Source: Chlorophyllum brunneum (taxonomy: Eukaryota > Basidiomycota > Agaricomycetes > Agaricales > Agaricaceae). Taken from it: 64,000 bases of DNA. Below, piece by piece: positions 22,006-32,499 of this stretch. The notes under the pieces are model-generated. The model was not told the origin of the DNA. It saw nothing but the letters and a program-made list of their open reading frames with translations, and ran no database searches. The stretch spans positions 1,550,001 through 1,614,000 of the forward strand of contig OY756149.1 of assembly GCA_963576785.1 (NCBI GenBank). The letters are read 5' to 3'. The position numbers and the translations under genes were made by a program. Position 1 is the first letter of the stretch. Each line of letters opens with the position of its first letter.

Positions 22006-22315
22006 ATAGAAGGAGGAAGGGCTCTAGGGAATTTAAGGTGCGGCGGGATTTGGCAACGATAAAGCAGCTCCAGGCTCAGGAAAGACGGGCAGCACAAACC
22101 TCGTAGCAGTTATAGACGGTATGCATATGATCACTTGGTATCCACGTTGTTACTAACCGTTCCTTAGCAGTTATCGTCTTTTACGTTTATCTTATATCCT
22201 CACCGCTATTCAAACGGGCCGATACGTCGATTTCCTTCTGATGAACGATCATATAAATAAAGGCAGAGAGAGACCTCCGACTACGAATAAATTACCTCCA
22301 GACCAAATGGAGAAG

Positions 22316-22440
22316 TGCTATTCCATTCTTTTGATAAACCGTTGATGTGCGGACTCTGCATGATCAGCAAAGCTATTATGGGGACCTCGAGGCCTGAAAA
22401 CACCAAGCTCCATCCTCGTGGCTATCGTATACAAAACCTG
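22316..22440. repeat. Short repeat, copy 2
   Basis: Contains CCATTCTTTTGATAAACCGT, then GACCTCGAGGCCTG and CCATCCTCGTGGC. It is near-identical to 51845-51960 (second segment copy) and related to 19560-19690. It lies between the 154-residue protein gene and the membrane protein gene. Confidence 0.6.
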
Positions 22441-22818
22441 ACTGTTAATACTTTCGTGACTAGATGGGACTTATAAGAAACCAGTTATATTGAAAAAAAT
22501 ACAAATGGTGAATACTGGTATTGAGTGCGGGGCGAGCGACGTTGGTCAATACATGTAGAATTTAGAGAGTGGGTACAGAGGCGTCTACCTACTCACTTCA
22601 GTTTTCAAAAGCTGAGGCGATATAAACGTAGTGAGAGTTTTCTATCCTAAAAGTTACGTTAGCGCAGTGAACAGGAAATGATACATAGTATTGCTCCGTG
22701 TTTCATTTCAACAATAGAAACGTCGGAGAGCGCAAAGCAAAGAAGTCCTCGCGTATGTCCACTAAACAATGCCAGGAACAACGTGGCTCGTTGCGTACGT
22801 CCCCAGTCACGACTCGAT

Positions 22819-24579
22819 TTATTCTGATTTTGGATGTAGAGACTTCAAATCGAACGGGGGATTCTGTTGGGTCTTGTTCAGAGACGCTAAAGCGGCAAGC
22901 ATGACGATCATAACTCCAAACAAGGCAGTGTGAAGGATAGCAAATTGAAAACTCGTTGAAAGTGCGAGCTTTCGGCTAGTGAATCGTGCTGCGACCTGTT
23001 GACCCAGAACGTCTTGGGCAGGACTATCGTCGGAATCTGGGCCCCGGTAACCACTTGTGAAAGCCTTCAAGCCAGAAAGCGTATATTTGTCCATGTGGTC
23101 ATTAATGACTTGCTGGGTGAGCGGTCGAACCGAGGTATCGTTTTGCCGTTCACGACCGTCAACGGGCATATCCAACAACATGGTCGCCGAAACCCAATTG
23201 AAGTTGAAGAGCCCTTTGGCAGGTTTGAGTGTTCCCCCGTCGAGCGAACGAATCGCGGTGTAAAGAATTGTCGTGAACAGCGATCGAGCCGCTTGGTGAT
23301 CGATGTTCTGCGGTGAAGCAACATTGAAGCGAGAGGCCACTTCGATATCAGGTTCCGTGATGTTGGAATTTGGCTCGAGAATGACGTTTCGGGACATGAA
23401 AGAGAGGTTGGGGGTGCAGATCAAGAGAGTGGCGAGGGGAGCGCGGAGGTACCTGATGGGTCTCCTGGCGGCAGAGAAACCCGCAAAGCCATCACTGTTG
23501 AAGACTGTTGGCAGACCACTGAGGTCAATCCACGTGTTGTTGAAACTCGTGCTATTGAAACCCGTGCTGTTGGAGCTTGGACTGAAAGTAGGTGGGATGG
23601 TGACATTGCCTCCTAAGAAAAGGTAGGCAGAGTCACCCGTGTAGTGCTTGAACGTGGGCACCAAGTGAACGATACTGGAACCATTCGCTAGTGCATGCCA
23701 TTACACGACGAGGGCGATCCAAGAGCGTCAGAACTCACACATTCGAAGTCGATCGGCAGCAATAGAAGTTGCATTCGTCTTGAAATCTCCGGCCCATGTT
23801 TTATTTCCGAATGTGACTTTGCCCGAAGAGTGGCTGTCGGGTGCCCGCCACTGACAATCGTAGTGGAAAGTGACTAGATCTGTCTCGTACGTGACTTTGG
23901 TCGTCATGTTGAGATTCTTAGTCGGTAGAGGAATGAGGTGATTGGGCTGAGGGACATATCCCCAAGGGGCCCCGAACAACTGCTCGAGCCTCACTATCAT
24001 GTTGGCTTGATAAAGGCGATCCATGAAGGCTGGGTTGGTGATAACCGTGAAGTTTTGAGTGAGGCTGGAAGTGGATATGGAGCCGATGGGCAACGTTCTA
24101 TCAAATTCGACACCAGAAGCCACTGTGATGGTAGAAGATCCGGTTGTACGGATGAGCAGCAAACCCATAAAGGCAAAGAAAGCGATCTTGAATGTCTTCG
24201 TCGCTCTACTCTGGGTGAAGTAATGAATGCGATCGATGATGCCGCTAGTAACAACGGAGACCACATCCGTCTTTTCCGTCCGTGCTGCCCATTCCCTACT
24301 GAACGAATCACAGCACACATGGACGGCGGATGAGATGGCGACAGTGTGCCAAAGCGAAAAGATCGTGATAAAACCGCTCCTAATTGTTGTGGGTTCAAAG
24401 GCGAACCAGGGCAGTTGGGGCGGGCGCAAGTAACAGTACCAGGTCAGGATCGTGAAGAAAGCTTCCATCAACGTAAAGATTAAGAAGCGGGGGCTGAAGA
24501 AGGGTATGAGTATGACCGGTTGTTGACTTTCGACGGCTGCATTTGCACCGCTGTCGAATGCTATGTCGGACTCGAACAT
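22819..24579 (-). CDS. Multipass membrane protein, paralogue 2
   Basis: Two exons, 24579-23739 and 23687-22819, with a 51-bp intron, encode about 569 residues. The architecture is as in paralogue 1: three N-terminal hydrophobic segments (about residues 31-50, 70-92 and 125-145), a long region with many Asn-X-Ser/Thr sequons, then a single TM (around residues 530-552) and a short Lys/Pro-rich tail. Conserved patches include Ser-Leu-Thr-Gln-Asn-Phe-Thr-Val and Leu-Phe-Gly-Ala-Pro-Trp-Gly-Tyr-Val-Pro. The frame is intact throughout, unlike the near-identical copy at 52363-54123, which has a nonsense codon. It is divergent from a NACHT gene remnant 1.3 kb away. No family recognised; a surface or transport role is only inference. 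Confidence 0.78.
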
Positions 24580-25913
24580 GGCAGGGAAACGCGGAGCGAA
24601 AGAACAATGGTCGGATGAATGTGGCTTGGGTTTTTAAATCAGCATAGGCCCTGTGCTCAGAAGCCTCGCCGGCGGCAAGGAAATTCATTTCGATGCAGAC
24701 TATACCTTTCCCGATACTCAGTCAACGTTATAGACGCCGGATTCTGACGTTTGATTCACATCGGAGGTGGCCGCCGGTCCATAGTGGATAATGGAAGGCA
24801 CCGCGAATACCTGGTGAACACAGTAAGAGGTTAGCATCCTCTTGAGTGAGACCAGTTCTGTGGCTGTGGGGCGTTTGGCAGGGAGTTCTCAGAGTGCTGA
24901 CCAGGTGTTGAGCACTGAACAAGTTTAAGGACCAACCACGTTTGATGTCAGAGTTGATATCAATCAGCCACTGAGCTATCACTTGCACGTGGGTTGCGTG
25001 TGGGATGGATCTCTCGTAGGTAGCGCTGAATCTGTGTCGAGGCGCGCGCTATATTGCGTTCACTTGGCGAGTTTTAGTCTTACCTTGTGGGGATGGGATA
25101 TAACAATTCACATTGGGTATGTATAGGCTTCCTTTCGGCTCAGCTTCGAGGTGCTGGTTTGCAGCCTTGCAGGGTTGTGGTGGAGAAACAGCTGAAATTA
25201 TCCCTTGCCACCAGCCTCCTTTCGCCGTTTAATACGTGTCCGCGAGATGGAAATACATAGAGTCGTAGGCATTACGCCACCGGCACAGCTTGGTCCAGGG
25301 AAAATCTCAAGCATGTCTATAAACTTACTTCTGGTGAGCAGCGAGCTATGAGATGACCATCGCGTATGGTGTTAAATGAGATCAGAAGTGGTGAGTTTTC
25401 AACGAGGCTTTAGCGGGAGAGGTGACGACGCAGATGCTTGAGATCTTTCTGACCGATTGTCGCACGCCAATGTTGTGTATCTTTTCTTCAGCCCCACATC
25501 CCGAGGCTTCGGGTGTGGATGGAAAACATAACGAGATCTTACTGTGAAAGAATAAAGACGGCTGTTGGTCGATGCCAGCCGAGCATCCGGCACGGATATT
25601 TCCGAAGCTGCTTATTGAATTGCCATTAAGCTGTGATACCCCAAGCACAGCGACTTGGTCATACTTCGACTTCTCTTCGAGTCAACAAGCCCTCCACTCG
25701 CTGCTCGTGTATAGTCACCGCGTGATGAGGCGAGGCTTTTTCGACGCACAAGGGTTGATCCAAGGAATTTGTCTGATCTTCGCTTAGTTCCTTGCCTAGC
25801 CCCGTCCACTGGCTCCTTCCACCATGCGCACCATTTTACTGTCCAGAATCAGACAATAATAGACGTGAAAAACTCACGGGAAAACTATTGTAGGTACTTT
25901 AGCCGCAGCTTGA
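24580..25913. other. Intergenic region between membrane-protein gene and NACHT remnant
   Basis: It matches 54124-55438 over most of its length, with a rearranged and partly inverted stretch at about 24960-25200 (compare 54510-54760). Just upstream of the NACHT frame, at 25572-25787, is a conserved forward frame of about 70 codons that could be part of a 5' exon. No splice solution is convincing. Confidence 0.45.
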
Positions 25914-26354
25914 TTGTCTAATCCCGTCTCATGTCTAACCGAAGTGATGGAATATCTTGCCAAGCACACCATTGCCGGTGCGGAATTTGACTCTTCTGCT
26001 CGGTTTCCCCCTCCGCTCTGCCATCCTGGCACACGAGTCGATATATCCTACCGTATTCACAAATGGATGCACAACGACAAGGTCAAGGAAAGACTCTTGT
26101 GGCTCTACGGACCCGCAGGTGTTGACAAGTCTGCTATCATCCAGACACTAGCTGAATCGGAATGCGAATCGACCGTTCTTTTGTTGGCCGCTACTTTATT
26201 CTTCTCGAGAACCGGCAGACGTGATGACCCTCAGCGCATTTTCCCCACCATTGCGTATCAGCTGTCAACATCTCGTCCATTCTTTTTCAGGGGGGTTGTT
26301 GGCGTGTTTTGCGGTCAGAACAACGCACGTCCAATTCTGAAAAGCGACTGCTGA
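25914..26354 (+). pseudogene. Truncated NACHT-domain ATPase gene (copy A)
   Basis: It matches the start of the intact gene at 55439-57639 up to about 26264, then breaks into unrelated sequence and stops. Only about 117 homologous residues remain, ending just after Ile-Ala-Tyr-Gln-Leu. The Walker A loop reads Gly-Pro-Ala-Gly-Val-Asp-Lys-Ser, with Asp in place of the essential Gly of the other copy (codon at 26124-26126). Loss of Walker B and everything downstream, together with the P-loop change, makes nucleotide binding unlikely. Confidence 0.8.
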
Positions 26355-26391
26355 CGAGAATTGACTGAAAGCTTACTCGTATTGTACTAGG

Positions 26392-28004
26392 TTACACAAT
26401 ATCAACAATTAATAGTGTCTGTGACACGTTTCGAACGAATATCATGCGCCCTGTATCTTCATCAAAGGCGACAAATGCGAAAGCTAGGTCCCCGACTTGA
26501 TTGAAGGTAGGCAAATGCTCCCGAACGGTTGACGAGGTGGAATCCCACTCGTGGCTGGCGATGCGAATAGCCTTGTCCGCCAATCGAAAGAATAGTGATG
26601 CAGAAATGCCGACCGCGAAGTCTTCCCATCCCTCTTCGGGGTTGTGAGCACCTAGATCGACAGTCGTTGGGGGTAATCTCTTGTTGTGCGGTATCACGAT
26701 CGCGCTGCGCCTTTCCCGAGTTATGCGATCCACAATGGCGATTAGTGACGCTCCGGGTGTCCAGCGGGTCTCCGAGCGTTGGTACAACTCCAACGGAACA
26801 CTGTGTAGCAGCTTGATGGTTGTTGGAGACTCTACCTCAACGATATGAAGTGAGCCAGGTCCGAAAGGATCAAGTGCAAAAATGTTTTGATGAATGAATT
26901 CTATGCCCTGTCTCTGGACTCAGTACAAAATTCGACGAGGGGACAAGGGACCAACCGAGAAGCGAGATAATTTGAATGGATGAATGCTCGAGTCAATCAA
27001 AGAATAATCGAGGCGGCCCAGGGCCTGGTGATAGTCGTAAACCTCAATCTCCTTGTGGTTTGGATCGGATCCCTCCCAGACTTGAACAAAGTAATGGTCG
27101 TTGAGTGCCATTGCTTCGGATATCTTGTCCGGCTTGAAACATCGGAAGGTGGCAATGTTCGTGGCAACTAGGGTAGCATCCACGCCATGGCCGACCAGAT
27201 CCACTTGGTACACGTATGTCCGTGATTTTTCTGGGGAGGTCTGAACGAACCTGGAGCGACGTAGACTAGATTTACACACCTTCTTCCCAAACAAAACCTG
27301 CAACACGAAACGAGAGCCGTGGGGCTCGTCGGTCTATCCAAATGCTGTGGCTGATTATCATTTCTTCCCCAGTGATTTCTGGGTCAAATTCGCTGGGATC
27401 GAACAATAGACGCGGTGTGGGGTTGGTGCTGTTCAAATCGAGGATATCCGCGAATGCAAAAGGATGGGCCGTCAGTAGCCATCTGCCACCTGGAAGAAGC
27501 TCTCTCAAATCCGGCGTCATGCGCCTAAGGTCCGTCGGACAAGATTCAATGTTGCGCGTACGGAAACGCGGTTGTATAGAATTGGCCAACACGTCTTGGA
27601 TTCGACCTCGTCGTAAGACCCATTTTTCCAGTTCCTCGACGGTGTATTTGTCAGGTCCTGCTTCGGGTGGTGATACACCATATACTCCGCGCAACTCAGT
27701 AATACAGTCTTGCCAGAATTGACGGGTTTTTGTGACAGAGTAAAACGTTTTGCAAGTCTTTCCAAATCTGAGTCTCCATAAATACATCGATACAACAAAA
27801 ACCTACCAGCCTGACCGCGAGCAAGTTCGAGTAGCCCAGACGTACGAGGATTTGGGATAGAATCTCAATAGGTAGAGAGGAGAGTCCGTGCTGCTGCCCG
27901 CTAGGCTCTACAGGAGCGAATATGCGAGGGAAATGGAGCCGACGCGAAATAAGCTTGAGATAGAAATTCCAGACCCAAGACAAGAGGCTAGATGACCAAG
28001 CCAT
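26392..28004 (-). CDS. F-box protein
   Basis: Exon 1 is 28004-27807, exon 2 starts at 27757, exon 3 is about 27297-26956 and exon 4 is 26913-26392. The F-box is in exons 1-2: Leu-Ser-Ser-Leu-Pro-Ile-Glu-Ile-Leu-Ser-Gln-Ile-Leu, then Ala-Val-Arg-Leu joined across the intron to Thr-Cys-Lys-Thr-Phe-Tyr-Ser-Val-Thr-Lys. This is the usual Agaricomycete arrangement (F-box, then a beta-rich C-terminal region of unknown fold). F-box proteins recruit substrates to SCF ubiquitin ligases through Skp1; the substrate is unknown. The exon 2/3 junction is unresolved: the acceptor TTGCAG at 27298-27303 is good, but no donor in the right phase lies before it, so a frameshift or an unusual donor is possible. 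The ATG at 28004 was chosen because the F-box follows in frame. Confidence 0.68.
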
Positions 28005-28007
28005 AGC

Positions 28008-28062
28008 GTTAGCGGTAGCAAACCAGGACTTGAACCTGGTCACGTGTTCAATATAGGTTGAC
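28008..28062 (-). other. tRNA-like fragment (B box and T-arm)
   Basis: On the minus strand, 28039-28023 forms a perfect 5-bp T-stem around TTCAAGT and contains the B-box consensus GGTTCAAGTCC. The next seven bases (TTTGCTA) pair with TAGCAAG upstream. Only about 22 bases lie between the acceptor and T arms, too few for normal D and anticodon arms. It is more likely a deleted tRNA gene or a piece of a tRNA-derived SINE than a working tRNA. It lies directly upstream of the F-box gene start. Confidence 0.3.
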
Positions 28063-28825
28063 TTGCTAGTGGACCACTGCGTCTGCTGTCTGAATGCTGA
28101 ACTAAACGCAAACACCGTAAGCAACTATGTTTTTCTGTGGGTATTTTCATCGATGCTGCAGCGCTCAGTACTCACTTGGGGTTCAGCTTTTTGGTTACCA
28201 TCTAACTTACTGATCATCGCAGGCTTATCGATCGCGCGTCCTCGTGTCGAGTGCTATGGTCGACCACATGCTCATACTGAGGTGCTGGGTTTTAAAACGA
28301 CACAGTCCCCAGTTGCTGCTGTTGTTAAGATCCACTGCTTCAGCACCTCAGGTCTCACACAATTTTGCAACCGGCCCAAAAGATTTTGCCTATACCATCG
28401 AATTACAGTAGTGCTAATGGCCGACCACAGAATTTCGCATCAATCCCGCTGCCAAAGTAAGATATAGTTCCTCTACGCCAGGAGTCTGAAATTTCCACAT
28501 TACATAGATCCATCCGACACGAATTCGGCCAAAAGCCAGGCCACAGACATCCATAGGTCCCCCTAAGTGTAAATTTCTAATGAACCGCTTGTCAACATAT
28601 TCTCGATGTAGCACAGCAAACAGAAACCCTGCCATTGCCGACTCTAATCGCCCGAATGGAGCGGCGTAATGCGGAAGGTATGGTTCCGTTCGCAAATTCT
28701 GAACATCGGTGCTTATCCTAGAGAGTTAAGTCTCATCCGGCAGATATCCGCAGACCAATCGTGAAGAGGACCTGATCCAAGCTTATCGGCGCGATAAACC
28801 ATCAGGTCACTTCATCAACTTCGTG
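28063..28825. other. Intergenic region, no gene recognised
   Basis: Upstream region of the F-box gene. A reverse frame at 28414-28695 has no motif I know. Nothing else can be supported. Confidence 0.35.
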
Positions 28826-29617
28826 GCTACGTCCATATGTCGAGATCATTGTCAAGAGGTTTGGGCGTCCAGGAGAGAAGGAAAGCCTCACAGAAACTAT
28901 CAAAAAATTGGCTGGGCACAGCGATATTGGCGTGCGCTTGTTGAGATATGCCTGCGGTTCAGAAATGCGCGATTTTTCCGTGCGTTATTCTTATTGTCCG
29001 GTGATGGCCAATCTTTGACTGATTGATTGCCTTCGAGTCAGTTGAAATCGTTTTCGAGAGTTGGTCAAAAAGACGTGCTCTCTATGGGCATCCAGATACC
29101 TCAGACAAACATATCTTGGCACAGGTTATCGATCGATCCGGGATTCCCGATCTGTTCAGCTACGGGAAGATTTCTGAAGTCGTCCCTTCAGAACATCGTA
29201 TATACCCTGAAACTTCTGGGGCGAAAGCTTTGAAATCAAATGTAAGTGTCTGTCACCCTCAGGACGCCTCGATGGCTGACCCCAGGGCTATAGACAGAGG
29301 GCCTCATGCGGACGCGAATCCACAACTTCATCGTTCAGTTAATCGATGGATTCAAAAGTCCCAAGGCGTTTCTCTTAGGAGATGAGGTTTCCCTTGCCAT
29401 TCTCGGGAGCGACAATCCGCCCATCGAGGTTCTGCATACGAAGGCCGATGGCAGTGTGCATAGCACATTCCTGACTGGCGTACTGGACATGGTTTGTTGT
29501 TCATCACAGGCCAGCCTTGACGTACTCTCAGGTGCGCCGGAAATGCTACGAGAAGAAACTTTGGAAAGTGGGAAACTCACAGTACATCATGTTACAATTA
29601 CTCTTGGGCATAGCTGA
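28826..29617 (+). pseudogene. Unidentified, probably decayed multi-exon coding region
   Basis: Several forward frames look protein-like. One near 28826-29015 contains Leu-Arg-Pro-Tyr-Val-Glu-Ile-Ile-Val-Lys-Arg. Another at 29030-29240 ends at a GTAAGT donor, and a third runs from a CTATAG acceptor near 29296 to 29617 and contains Leu-Ile-Asp-Gly-Phe-Lys-Ser-Pro-Lys-Ala-Phe. The last two splice in phase, but I cannot join the first, and no start codon is convincing. It could be a real gene with missed introns or a relic. No family recognised. Confidence 0.3.
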
Positions 29618-30031
29618 CGCTCCGTTTCAGACCCAGAGAACCTGTTAGCCAGGTGGCAAGTCCATGACTTTGTGGGCCACCTGGAGGCTGGGTATGGAAT
29701 TTTTGACGATTCACTTGCCGAAATCGGACATGGAGTCATTTGTCATCGAGGCCAAGTGCATGCAGAAGCGGTTCACCTTCGAAGCAGGTAGTGCATTTCT
29801 GAACATTTCGGACGACTTTCTCTGACTTTTCTTTTTGACAGATAGCCCTAGGCCCCTAATCACCCTGCCAAACTCAGGGCTCGAAGATCAAGGTGGGTGC
29901 TATTACAATAGTCACAGATACACGAAATCCCTCATCACACTCCTTTCCGGACAGACTCCCTACCTTCTGCCCTCGCTGACGGTCCTCATCAACCCGCTCG
30001 GGAGGACAGCTCGACTACAAGCTTTGATACC

Positions 30032-31414
30032 GTGTTCTCTATCTTAGGTGGGCCTTCATTTCCACTCCGTCTCCTACGCTACTTGAACGCTTCGATAGAT
30101 TTGGTCATCATTGATCCAGATCAATGGCTGCATGCTTACGAGGGACTCCATACTCTTCTCCCTTCCTGCCAGTTGGATGGCCTCCTTCTCGATCGCTACC
30201 TTTTGATGGCTTGGACCTTGCTTGAGAAGGGTCCCCGTCATGCCAGGTACATGCCGCTCAACTTCCTCGCTTCCCGTCGACCAGACCTGGCAGAGATAGC
30301 CAATTTCCGAGCGATATCAGGTCTCCCTCCCTCAGGCTGTTGTTCGCCAGAACCGGTTATCGGTGTCCTATTCCAGGGCCACCATTACTTTGTCGTCGTA
30401 GTCCTACCCGACGTCAACGAAATCCACATCCTTGGACAACGCCTGACTGGGGCTCTTCATCAGTACTGTGATCCGCGCGGTTGGGAACGGTGGGAAGAAT
30501 ACCTGCATAATGTCAGTGTTTATCATGGCTGGGACATGCGAGACTACACGGTCCATCATACCGACTGGCCCCAGAATGGCTTGGACGACTGTGATCCAAT
30601 TGCTTGTCAGGTGGTGGAGCACATCTTGGATCATGGCTTTCATCGCAACCACTGGGGTTACTGGGATCCACCACATTTGCGCTGTCCCCACAGCGCCCGT
30701 CTGGATATCTTGGAGAAGTTTCGTTCATCTACGTTGGAAAATGTGGCTCGGTTTTCCGACCTCCGCCATGATTGTCCTTCTATCTCAGAGAATCCTTACT
30801 TCGGCTCCAGGTTGGAGGGGATACAGCAACAGATGCAGGCGTTCTGGCGGAACTGCCGTAATCGCAGTTCCAGGTCTGGATTCTCATATATCCTGAAAAA
30901 GCTGATCCACGCCATGATGACGTGCCAATCGTGCCCCTCCGAGCTTGAACAAGGTGCCGATGAAGAGGACGAGGAGACCGTGGAAGCGTTACTCACAGGT
31001 CATCAGCCCCTTGTCTCTGATCCTGCTAGTGACCGCAAGAACAAATCTGCGGATGCGGAGGCTCCTCAGTTGCAGGAGGCCCAGGTTTGGTGCCACGTCT
31101 CTCAAAGTAACCTAGTAGACGGCTTGAGCAAGCTAACCCTCGAAACCAACAACTACTCGACTGGAAATCAGGAAGAGGATCAAGATGAGGATCGGGCCAA
31201 AGGTGATGCCAGTGAGCAGAATTGCGCGAACCAGAAAGAAGGCGACCGGGAATATGAGGAGGCGGACGAAGTTAAGGGTGACGAAGGTGATGCGGAGGAC
31301 GGCAACCAGAAGGCAGGAAATACACCCACTGGTGATAGACCATCACAAAAGAGGAAACCACGATCACTCCCCTCCCACGTGTATCAGACTATCGCCCAGT
31401 GCTTAGCATTGTGA
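30032..31414 (+). CDS. Ulp1-like cysteine peptidase domain protein (5' end unresolved)
   Basis: A long open frame of about 460 codons. It contains Gly-His-His-Tyr-Phe-Val-Val-Val-Val, then Glu-Ile-His-Ile-Leu-Gly-Gln, and later Trp-Pro-Gln-Asn-Gly-Leu-Asp-Asp-Cys-Asp. This order (His, then acidic/Gln, then Gln-x-Asn-Gly-x-Asp-Cys) is that of C48/Ulp1 peptidases. In Agaricomycetes, Ulp1-like proteins often accompany large DNA transposons (KDZ and Plavaka types) or derive from them. The C-terminal third is acidic (Glu/Asp-rich) and ends in a basic patch. The frame has no in-frame ATG before about 30206 and opens near an intron acceptor (TTAG at 30044-30047), so at least one upstream exon exists that I cannot place. 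A possible donor at 31393 could add a short alternative C-terminus. Confidence 0.45.
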   Translation: MFSILGGPSFPLRLLRYLNASIDLVIIDPDQWLHAYEGLHTLLPSCQLDGLLLDRYLLMAWTLLEKGPRHARYMPLNFLASRRPDLAEIANFRAISGLPPSGCCSPEPVIGVLFQGHHYFVVVVLPDVNEIHILGQRLTGALHQYCDPRGWERWEEYLHNVSVYHGWDMRDYTVHHTDWPQNGLDDCDPIACQVVEHILDHGFHRNHWGYWDPPHLRCPHSARLDILEKFRSSTLENVARFSDLRHDCPSISENPYFGSRLEGIQQQMQAFWRNCRNRSSRSGFSYILKKLIHAMMTCQSCPSELEQGADEEDEETVEALLTGHQPLVSDPASDRKNKSADAEAPQLQEAQVWCHVSQSNLVDGLSKLTLETNNYSTGNQEEDQDEDRAKGDASEQNCANQKEGDREYEEADEVKGDEGDAEDGNQKAGNTPTGDRPSQKRKPRSLPSHVYQTIAQCLAL

Positions 31415-32200
31415 GCCGCGAATTCATCCCCCTTAGGCTTCCTCTCATCCTTGATCCCGCAGGCAAATCGTAACTGAGTCTACAAGGCCGCCGTGGAGAT
31501 CGGACGACGGCTAGGCCTTCAAACGGCTATCCGTCTCCCTCCTCCCACTAACCCTATTCGTACACGACATTCCACTTGTCCGATGAAAGAAGATAGGCCG
31601 AGGACTCGACGGCCGATACGTTTTGAATGCCAGCAAGACGGGCATCAATTCTCGCAGACTCAGAAGGGCAAAGGTCTTCGGGCCTAATTGCCTCACTCTC
31701 CACCCCGACATCGCTCTCCATTCGCCGCGCCGGCCAGTACCCTCTCGATAAAATGATTTCATTCAAATCCCTGAACACGTAGGAACGGTTGTTACTAAAA
31801 GTACGAAAATTTTCAATCTCTTATGTACCCTTTCATTCAATGCATATAATATCTCCATAATCCCTAATTCGGACTGTTTCGGACTCAACTTTTCTATTCA
31901 AATTACTTCTACAGTGCGTATGGACTATGTACGAGGTTTCCGTAGCATAGGTTTTGATTTTCGTATAAATATGAATGTACTTCGTCTACAAAAAGGAGTG
32001 AAAATGTATCCGATTATTCCTATCTCTCTTCTCTGCCTCCCAGAGGCTCGTAAACGTCTCGCTTCAACAAACCGCCCTTTCCCTTACCTTCGTGTGTTCC
32101 TAGACACATCCCCTTTCACCTCTATTTCCCTTGGGTTGAAGCCCCAACGTCAGACGGACGCTGACGTGCTCGCAAACATAACGAGACAACATCTCTTCAC
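31415..32200. other. Intergenic region, no gene recognised
   Basis: A forward frame at 31493-31687 with a basic, Pro/Arg-rich translation may be a spliced tail of the preceding gene, but the junction is uncertain. From about 31790 the DNA becomes AT-rich with no visible feature until the duplicated segment starts near 32200. Confidence 0.4.
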
Positions 32201-32499
32201 CGGAATGAGGATGATATAGAGAACACTGTATTTTCGCTCTTAACATGGGTAAGTTCACTGACCCACGTCATTCCTCTATATTGGCGCTGACTTGCTGGTT
32301 ACTCTCCAGATGTGTGTCCCTGCCAAGGAGATCTTTGAACAGATGAAGACTCTTAGTGGTGAATGATTCCCGTATCGTCGTCACAACTACGTCGAAGACT
32401 TTGTTTCTTTGTTGCAAATAGTGGATAAAGCAGTAGTAGCATTATGATTGAATAGGAGATGCAGCCGCGAATAGGAGATGTAGCATGCAGCATTTTGAA

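Larger units (their letters stand above)
19560..26264. repeat. Segmental duplication, copy A
   Basis: Contains orc2, its divergent neighbour, a short repeat, membrane-protein paralogue 2 and the start of a NACHT gene. The same order and orientation recur in copy B (about 32200-33214 joined to 49632-55790). The similarity ends abruptly at about 26264 inside the NACHT gene. Confidence 0.85.

Noticed and set aside
22999..23316. Forward frames conserved between the membrane-gene copies (22999-23316 and 52543-52860)
   Set aside because: They are conserved only because the antisense gene copies are nearly identical; the translations carry no independent signal.
28023..28039. A complete tRNA gene
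   Set aside because: The D and anticodon arms cannot be drawn: only about 22 bases separate the acceptor and T arms.
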